NCBI GenBank assembly: GCA_003219225.1
Contig: QHPZ01000200.1
Location: 1-11,197 of the forward strand
Direction: 5' to 3'
Length of the DNA stretch: 11,197 bases
Source: Verrucomicrobiota bacterium
Lineage (GTDB): Bacteria; Verrucomicrobiota; Verrucomicrobiia; Chthoniobacterales; UBA10450
Shown piece by piece: positions 6,862 through 11,197 of this stretch. Every line of letters begins with the position of its first letter. Within the stretch, counting starts at the first letter, position 1. The notes beneath the pieces are model-generated. The model worked only from the letters and a program-made list of their open reading frames with translations. It ran no database searches and had not been told where the DNA came from. A program made the position numbers and the translations under genes.

Positions 6862-7620
6862 TCAACCGCCTGGCGTTGGTTTGGGAGTTTCGGGCCGGGC
6901 CATCTGAATCAATTCCGAGACGGTGACGAATTTGAAGCCATTGGCTTCGAGCTGCTCGATGGTCGCCGGCATGGCGTCGATCGTGCCCGGATGAATATCG
7001 TGGGCCAGGACAATCGAACCGGGGCGGGTTTGTTTCACGATCCGATTGCGAACCACTGCCGGGCCCGGCCGTTTCCAGTCCAATGGATCGACATCCCACA
7101 GAATAATTTCATAACCGAAGTCAGCATGGATCCAGCGTTTCTGTCGCGCCGTGATTGATCCGTAAGGCGGCCGCAAAAGCGTCGGTGGCGCGCCGATGGC
7201 GCTCTTGATTGCATCCTCCGTGCGCTGCAATTGGCGCCGCACCGCGTCATCCGACATTTTGCCCAGATTCGGATGCGACCAGCTGTGGTTGCCGATTTGG
7301 TGTCCTTCGCGCGCGGCGCGCGCCACGATCTCGGGATGCTCGGATACATTTTCGCCGATAACGAAAAAAGTTGCTTTAATATGGTGGGCGGCCAGCAGAT
7401 CGAGCAACTTGGGCGTGAGCTTCGCCGACGGCCCATCATCGAAGGTCAGAGCAATGTAGGATCCGTCGACGTGCACGGCGCTGAACGTGATCTGCGCTTC
7501 AGGCGCGCCGCTCGGTTTCGTCTTTAGGCTGCTTTGTGGTGCGGCGGGCCGTTGCGCGCTGGCGGAATGAGAAATGATGGCCACGAGGTAACAAAAAGCG
7601 ACGAGACGCAAACGAAACAT
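6862..7620 (-). CDS. Secreted polysaccharide deacetylase (NodB domain)
   Basis: A carbohydrate esterase family 4-type enzyme expected to remove N-acetyl (or O-acetyl) groups from peptidoglycan or another glycan outside the cytoplasm. With the ATG at 7620 it is 252 residues with a good signal peptide (MFRLRLVAFCYLVAIISHSASA) and no lipobox Cys. NodB motifs are all present: TFDDGPS (59-65, metal and base Asp), NHSWSHP (111-117, two metal-binding His), RPPYG (150-154), WDVDPLDW (175-182) and LAHDIHPGT (205-213). A TTG at 7656 would extend the protein by 12 residues in front of the signal peptide and is less likely. No strong ribosome binding site is visible. It is the upstream gene of a pair with the dynamin-like GTPase, which suggests a shared envelope role. 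The substrate cannot be fixed from sequence. Confidence 0.92.
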   Translation of the reverse strand: MFRLRLVAFCYLVAIISHSASAQRPAAPQSSLKTKPSGAPEAQITFSAVHVDGSYIALTFDDGPSAKLTPKLLDLLAAHHIKATFFVIGENVSEHPEIVARAAREGHQIGNHSWSHPNLGKMSDDAVRRQLQRTEDAIKSAIGAPPTLLRPPYGSITARQKRWIHADFGYEIILWDVDPLDWKRPGPAVVRNRIVKQTRPGSIVLAHDIHPGTIDAMPATIEQLEANGFKFVTVSELIQMARPETPKPTPGG

Positions 7621-7824
7621 GAGCGCGACCGACAAACGGATGGCTCTATCTAGCAAAGGCGATTGCTAACGCAACCGCGCGCAAGTAGTTGTCGATCTAG
7701 CCGGACGACCCCCATTAGCGCCGCCATTGGCAGTCATCTTGCTTGTTTAATGAGCAGCGACTGCTGGGCTTCACCTTGGCTTGCAAATGCTCACGGCGGG
7801 CGCTGCGGAACGGAACGCTTGGGC

Positions 7825-9762
7825 ATGAAGATTTTACTCGTTGAAGACGACGCCGACGGCCGCCGTGGCTTGCAGCGCTTGATTGAACGGCGCGGCCACG
7901 AAGTTACCGCGGTCGGCAGCGCGGAAGAAGCGGAAGAGAAACTCTGCGCCGATTCATTTCCATTTCTGATCCTGGATTGGATGTTGCCGGGCAAGAGCGG
8001 GCTCGAGCTTTGTTGCGAGTTGCGGGCGCAACCGCGCGGCGACGAAATGTTCATTTTGCTCGTCACCGCGCGTCAGGACACTGAGGACCTGGAAAAAGCG
8101 CTCGAAGCCGGCGCGAACGATTACCTGACAAAGCCGCTCAATCTCGAGTTGTTGAATGTGCGCCTGTCGGTCGCCGAGCGGCAGATTCGCGAGCTGATCG
8201 AGCGCAATCATGCGCGAACCGCCTTGGAAGAATCGGCCTGCGCCATGGCCGACATTTTGGAAAATACGACCGACGGATTTTTCGCCGTCGATAGCGAGTG
8301 GAAATTTACGTTTGTTAATTCTGAGGCGGAGAAATTGCTCGGGCGTACTCGCGTCGCCCTGATCGGCCAGGCACTTTGGAAACAATTTCCGGAGCTCAAC
8401 GGCTCGGCGTTCGAATCCAATTTCCGTCGCGTCGTGGCCGAACAGGTGCCGATCGAATTCGAGGCGAGCGACGCGGCGGGCAGAGTTTGGTTCGAAATGC
8501 ACGCTTATCCGAGCGGCACCGGCATGTCGGTTTTCTTCCGCGATGTGAGCGAGCGCAAGTCGACCGAGGAGAAGCGGCTGACAATGAGCAAGCTGGAATC
8601 GCTCGGCACGCTCGCCGGCGGGATCGCCCACGACTTGAACAACATTTTGACCGTGATCTCGGGGAACATCGGTCTGGCCCAGTTGGAAGCGCCGGGTGAC
8701 ACGCACAGTTTGCTTTCCTATCTGTCGAAAGCGGGACAGGCCGCGCAACATGCCGCCCGCCTCTCCGGTCAGCTCCTGACTTTTTCCAAAGGCGGCGCGC
8801 CGCTGAAACGTGTGACTTCGATTTCGGAGTTACTGCAGCGCGCGACGGAGTTTTCGCTCTACGGCTCAAATCTGCGCGCCGAACTCGACATTCCGCGTGA
8901 GCTGTGGAAGGCGGACGTCGATTCCGGCCAGATCGAGCAGGTGATCAACGCGCTGGTGATCAACGCGCGCGAAGCCATGCCGCACGGCGGTGTCATTCGT
9001 ATTTCGGCGCAGAACGTCGCGGTTGAGGACAAACCCGACGCATTTCTGCGGCCCGGTCGCTATGTGAAAATCGCGGTGGCCGATCGCGGCGGCGGTGTGC
9101 CGCAGGAGATGGCACCAAAAATATTCGATCCGTATTTCACGACCAAACCCGCGGCCAGCGGTCTCGGTTTGGCGATCAGCTATTCGATCGTCAAAAAACA
9201 CGGCGGGTTCCTGCATCTGGAAAGCTCTTCGCCCGAAGGATCGACCTTCGCGTTCTATCTTCCCGCAGCCGATGAACAGCGCGAGCGTGAAGGCAGCAGT
9301 GGCACAGAGCGCCCGCTCCAGTTCAATCAACAGCGAGTCCTCGTCATGGACGATGAGGAGGCGATTCGCGACCTGACGGCAGAGTTGCTTGGGACGCTTG
9401 GCTACGAAGTCGCCTCTGCTCCCGATGGCGCGGAAGCGGTAAAACTTTACGAGCGTGCGTTGCGACGCGGCAAAAATTTCCACGCCGTCATTCTCGACGC
9501 AACCATCCGCGGCGGCATGGGCGGAGTCGCGACGATCGAGCGGCTGCGCGACATCGATCCGCGAATTTCTCGCTTACGGATTCCGCGGCGCGCTGCCGAA
9601 GCCGTTCACGCGGCGCGAATTGGCCGACGTGCTCCAGCGCGCGTTCGAGGCAGCGAAGCCCGGCTAACAACTAGCATCGCGCAAAACCGATTTCGTCATG
9701 CGATGGGCTTACCGCGCGAAGAAGCGTTCAGCCTTTGCGCAATTTTTCAAGCTCGGCAATGA
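7825..9762 (+). CDS. Hybrid sensor histidine kinase REC-PAS-HK-REC, C-terminus frameshifted
   Basis: A cytoplasmic signalling kinase with no membrane segment. From the ATG at 7825: receiver domain 1 (about 1-120) with MKILLVEDD, phospho-acceptor Asp51 in LILDWMLPG, Thr81 and Lys103 (LTKPL); PAS domain (about 138-245) with DGFFAVDSEWKFTFVN; phospho-acceptor His269 in GGIAHDLNN; ATPase domain with N box INARE (379-383), G1 DRGGGVP (420-426), FDPYFTTKP and G2 SGLGLAISYSIVKKHGG; then receiver domain 2 from about 503 (RVLVMDDEE, Asp558). After DIDPRI (581) the frame goes wrong and runs as junk to 9762, crossing into the convergent thioredoxin-like gene. The natural tail is in the +1 frame to 9667. 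The kinase part is complete; the second receiver is not. Sequence 7663-7824 is open in the same frame but does not look coding. No obvious partner regulator lies beside it. Confidence 0.88.
   Translation: MKILLVEDDADGRRGLQRLIERRGHEVTAVGSAEEAEEKLCADSFPFLILDWMLPGKSGLELCCELRAQPRGDEMFILLVTARQDTEDLEKALEAGANDYLTKPLNLELLNVRLSVAERQIRELIERNHARTALEESACAMADILENTTDGFFAVDSEWKFTFVNSEAEKLLGRTRVALIGQALWKQFPELNGSAFESNFRRVVAEQVPIEFEASDAAGRVWFEMHAYPSGTGMSVFFRDVSERKSTEEKRLTMSKLESLGTLAGGIAHDLNNILTVISGNIGLAQLEAPGDTHSLLSYLSKAGQAAQHAARLSGQLLTFSKGGAPLKRVTSISELLQRATEFSLYGSNLRAELDIPRELWKADVDSGQIEQVINALVINAREAMPHGGVIRISAQNVAVEDKPDAFLRPGRYVKIAVADRGGGVPQEMAPKIFDPYFTTKPAASGLGLAISYSIVKKHGGFLHLESSSPEGSTFAFYLPAADEQREREGSSGTERPLQFNQQRVLVMDDEEAIRDLTAELLGTLGYEVASAPDGAEAVKLYERALRRGKNFHAVILDATIRGGMGGVATIERLRDIDPRISRLRIPRRAAEAVHAARIGRRAPARVRGSEARLTTSIAQNRFRHAMGLPREEAFSLCAIFQARQ
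9566..9667 (+). pseudogene. Out-of-frame tail of the kinase's second receiver domain
   Basis: In the +1 frame relative to the kinase this stretch reads FLAYGFRGALPKPFTRRELA and continues to VLQRAFEAAKPG with TAA at 9665-9667. It is the end of a receiver domain, including the conserved Lys of KPF. Comparison with typical receivers of this hybrid class (from memory) says about 15-17 residues are missing just before it, namely beta-strand 4 with the switch Ser/Thr (usually AIVSSGYS) and the next helix start. The frame change needs a loss of 3n+2 bases, for example 47 or 50. Confidence 0.8.
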
Positions 9763-10192
9763 AGGGCGCGGGCCCACCGTCCATGTAACCAAGCTCCCCG
9801 ACCATTTTCCCCTCGCCATTAAGCACCACGATGGTGGGAAAGCCGTAGATTTGGTATTTCCTTGCCAGTTCCTCGCTCTGCCTTCGCAGTCCATCGGATT
9901 GCGCTTTCCAGCGCGGTCCGCCCATGCGCGGGAAGTCAATTTCCAGCAGCACCAAATTCTTGCTCGCGTAGTCCTTGAATTCCGGTTTGGAGAAAACCTG
10001 TCGATCGAGCATGATGCAAAACCCGCACCAGTCTGACCCTGTGAAGTTGACGAGAAGAAGCTTGTTGTTGGTTTTGGCTTCCTGCTGAGCCTTGTTGTAA
10101 TCGGTCAGCCATTCGCCGGCCGCTGGGGTGGACGCGGTGAGGGCAGCGGCGATGGCCGCGCAAACAAACAGCAATGCTGGCCACTTTTTCAC
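9728..10192 (-). CDS. Periplasmic thioredoxin-like protein
   Basis: An exported thioredoxin-fold protein, likely a thiol-disulfide reductase or oxidase outside the cytoplasm. From the GTG at 10192 it has 154 residues: a signal peptide (about 1-26, VKKWPALLFVCAAIAAALTA, translated with Met first), then a thioredoxin domain with FTGSDWCGFC (active Cys56 and Cys59), IDFPR and the cis-Pro loop YGFPT (Pro119). The WCxxC within a TGSDWCGFC context matches the DsbD-gamma or Thioredoxin_7-like groups that receive electrons from the cytoplasmic membrane. A TTG at 10210 gives six more residues but overlaps a direct repeat; GTG next to KK is the more natural signal-peptide start. It is convergent with the sensor kinase: 60 bp lie between this stop and the kinase's natural stop at 9667. 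The redox partner is unknown. Confidence 0.88.
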   Translation of the reverse strand: MKKWPALLFVCAAIAAALTASTPAAGEWLTDYNKAQQEAKTNNKLLLVNFTGSDWCGFCIMLDRQVFSKPEFKDYASKNLVLLEIDFPRMGGPRWKAQSDGLRRQSEELARKYQIYGFPTIVVLNGEGKMVGELGYMDGGPAPFIAELEKLRKG

Positions 10193-10207
10193 GTCCGCAA
10201 CTTCAAT

Positions 10208-10234
10208 CAACCAGCGCGGTCATGCAACCAGCGC
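10208..10234. repeat. Short direct repeat upstream of the thioredoxin-like gene
   Basis: CAACCAGCGC occurs at 10208-10217 and again at 10225-10234, 17 bases apart. It lies just upstream of the GTG start of the thioredoxin-like gene and could be a two-half-site operator or a chance duplication. The rest of the gap up to 10329 holds a small ACGCA-CCGA-TGCGT hairpin (10239-10252) and nothing else I can name. Confidence 0.3.
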
Positions 10235-10329
10235 AGGGACGCACCGATGCGTATGTTCGTGGCGGGCTGCTTCCGTCTCACGCAGCGCTGTTCCCCAGCG
10301 CCCAATGCCCAGCCTCCGACAACCCTGGC

Positions 10330-10611
10330 CTAACGAATATGTCCCGAGACGAGCTTCGTCATCTCGAACATGCTCACCTGGCTCTTGCCGTTGAAAACCG
10401 GCCGGAGACTATCGTCCGCGTTGATCTGCGTTCTTTTCTTTTTGTCCTGCAGGCCGTTTTTCTTGATGTAGTCCCAAAGCTTTTTCGTGAGCTCGGAACG
10501 CGGCAGCGGTTTGGAACCAACAACGGCCGCGAGTTTTTCATCGGGTTGCACCGGCCTCATGAAGGCGGGATTTGGCTTGCGCTTGGAAGATGATTTTGTG
10601 GTTTTCGGCAT
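10330..10611 (-). CDS. SWIB/MDM2-domain protein
   Basis: A 93-residue stand-alone SWIB-domain protein. A short basic tail (residues 1-14, rich in Lys and Ser) precedes the domain (about 16-93), which contains AFMRPVQPDEKLAAVVG, LPRSELTKKLWDYIKKNGLQ, INADDSLRPVF and QVSMFEMTKLVSGHI. This covers the full SWIB fold, first known from SWI/SNF chromatin complexes and found in bacteria mainly in Chlamydiae and Verrucomicrobia, sometimes fused to topoisomerase I. The basic tail suggests nucleic-acid contact, perhaps in nucleoid packing or transcription, but the bacterial function is not established. Start is ATG 10611; a GAGG lies some 15 bases upstream, too far to be a strong ribosome binding site. 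It lies 57 bp after the phosphatase gene on the same strand. Confidence 0.93.
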   Translation of the reverse strand: MPKTTKSSSKRKPNPAFMRPVQPDEKLAAVVGSKPLPRSELTKKLWDYIKKNGLQDKKKRTQINADDSLRPVFNGKSQVSMFEMTKLVSGHIR

Positions 10612-10668
10612 AAAGGCTGATTAATGCCTCGCTCGGCGCAGGGCAACACTAATTTTTCGGCGGCGAAA

Positions 10669-11197
10669 CTATTTTTTGGCGGCTCGGCGCACAACCATTG
10701 CGGTCACGTCATCGGCCGGCGGTTGTTTCCGGCCGCTGGCCCCGCTTTGGTCAAGAACATGTTCAAGCAATGCTTCAGCCGTCGTGGCGCTCGCGCCGTC
10801 GAACATGGTCGCCAGCCGCTGCGGCGTGAGTCTCCCGCGTTCTCCGCCCGCTCCGCCAAATAAGCCATCGGTGTAGAGCAAAAACGCGTCACCAGATGCA
10901 AGATCGACAATCGTTTCGCTGAATGGCGCCTGCTCAAGCAAACCTAATGGTGGCGCGATCGAGCTGACGGAGTCGATTCGCTGATCGCTCCGCCGAATCA
11001 ACAGCGGTGGGTGGCCGGCGCCCACTACGCTGGCGCGCCCGCTTCCCGGATCGAGCGCGACGCACATCGCGGTCATGAACGAGCGTGCGCCGAAAATGCT
11101 GCGAAAATCGTTGTTCACCGCTTTCATCAACGCGGCCGGCGCGGCGTGCTCGATGTTCGCATGATGAAACAGCAGCTTTGCCAGAGTGGTGAGGAGC
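10669..11197 (-). CDS. SpoIIE/PP2C-type serine phosphatase (5' partial)
   Basis: C-terminal 175 residues of a PPM/SpoIIE-family protein phosphatase; the frame stays open to the right edge, so the start is outside. Residues LLTTLAKLLFHHANIEHA open the fragment, followed by SFMTAMCVALDPGSGRAS, GAGHPPLLI (59-67), LLYTDGLFGG (106-115, metal-binding Asp110) and ADDVTAMVV (161-169, metal-binding Asp pair 162-163). Such phosphatases act on phosphoserine in anti-sigma-factor antagonists and control stress or developmental sigma factors, commonly behind PAS, GAF, HAMP or REC sensor domains; whatever precedes here is not visible. The gene ends in TAG 57 bp before the SWIB gene on the same strand, with no convincing terminator between. 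Confidence 0.9.
   Translation of the reverse strand, partial: LLTTLAKLLFHHANIEHAAPAALMKAVNNDFRSIFGARSFMTAMCVALDPGSGRASVVGAGHPPLLIRRSDQRIDSVSSIAPPLGLLEQAPFSETIVDLASGDAFLLYTDGLFGGAGGERGRLTPQRLATMFDGASATTAEALLEHVLDQSGASGRKQPPADDVTAMVVRRAAKK

Noticed and set aside
6331..7158. Long plus-strand open frame across the GTPase and deacetylase genes.
   Set aside because: It runs antisense through two genes with complete, well-recognised domains and shows no domain of its own.
7687..7715. A possible operator around GTCG-N11-CGAC followed by CCCCCATTAG in the divergent intergenic region.
   Set aside because: Only four bases at each end are symmetric and I cannot tie the motif to a known regulator; no clear -35/-10 pair could be placed next to it.
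7663..7824. A longer N-terminal extension of the sensor kinase.
   Set aside because: The added 54 residues are of low-complexity, non-domain character and the receiver domain starts exactly at the ATG at 7825 (MKILLVEDD). The stretch is better read as the intergenic region between divergent genes.
9565..9570. Programmed ribosomal frameshift in the kinase gene.
   Set aside because: There is no slippery heptamer or downstream structure, and a frameshift alone would not restore the missing beta-4 segment of the receiver domain.
10655..10668. TTTCG-GCGG-CGAAA hairpin as a terminator of the phosphatase gene.
   Set aside because: Read on the minus strand it is followed by A residues rather than a T-run, and the stem is only five base pairs.

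Overview
The window reads as one piece of a GC-rich soil or freshwater bacterial chromosome, most likely from the Verrucomicrobiota (Chthoniobacter/Udaeobacter-like lineages). That placement is an inference from the gene mix: a stand-alone SWIB-domain protein (a family typical of Chlamydiae and Verrucomicrobia among bacteria), a bacterial dynamin-like GTPase, a REC-PAS-kinase-REC hybrid sensor and a SpoIIE-type phosphatase. Gene starts have weak or no Shine-Dalgarno sequences. I see no rRNA, tRNA, CRISPR array, integrase, transposase or phage gene. Every stretch longer than about 300 bases is covered by a gene or a gene remnant.

Layout. Positions 1-1842 (+) hold the 3' part of a large two-domain family 2 glycosyltransferase with a charged, probably coiled-coil lead-in. 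Positions 1861-2569 (+) hold a cupin-like sugar-epimerase gene that is clearly recognisable but broken by an in-frame TGA and an out-of-frame deletion. Its last codons form one arm of an unusual inverted repeat (2540-2609) built from 8-bp tandem units. Next come a SAM-dependent methyltransferase (2621-3331) and pantothenate synthetase panC (3328-4191), overlapping by ATGA and probably translationally coupled. A secreted protein with a likely double-psi beta-barrel core follows (4305-5135).

A minus-strand pair converges on it: a membrane-anchored dynamin-like GTPase (5149-6852), preceded 9 bp upstream by a secreted polysaccharide deacetylase (6862-7620). These two look like an envelope operon. 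Divergent from it is a hybrid sensor kinase (7825-9762), whose second receiver domain is interrupted near 9565 by an out-of-frame deletion. The intended C-terminus lies in another frame and ends at 9667.

The right end is on the minus strand: a periplasmic thioredoxin-like protein (9728-10192), a SWIB-domain protein (10330-10611) and the C-terminal part of a SpoIIE/PP2C-type phosphatase (10669-11197, running off the window).

Functionally this is mostly envelope and signalling housekeeping: surface glycan synthesis, glycan deacetylation, membrane remodelling and stress or sensory signalling, plus vitamin B5 synthesis. I did not find a convincing new defence or mobile system. The most noteworthy signals are the two genes broken by similar out-of-frame deletions, the tandem-octamer inverted repeat that also encodes the end of one of them, and the uncharacterised secreted barrel protein.
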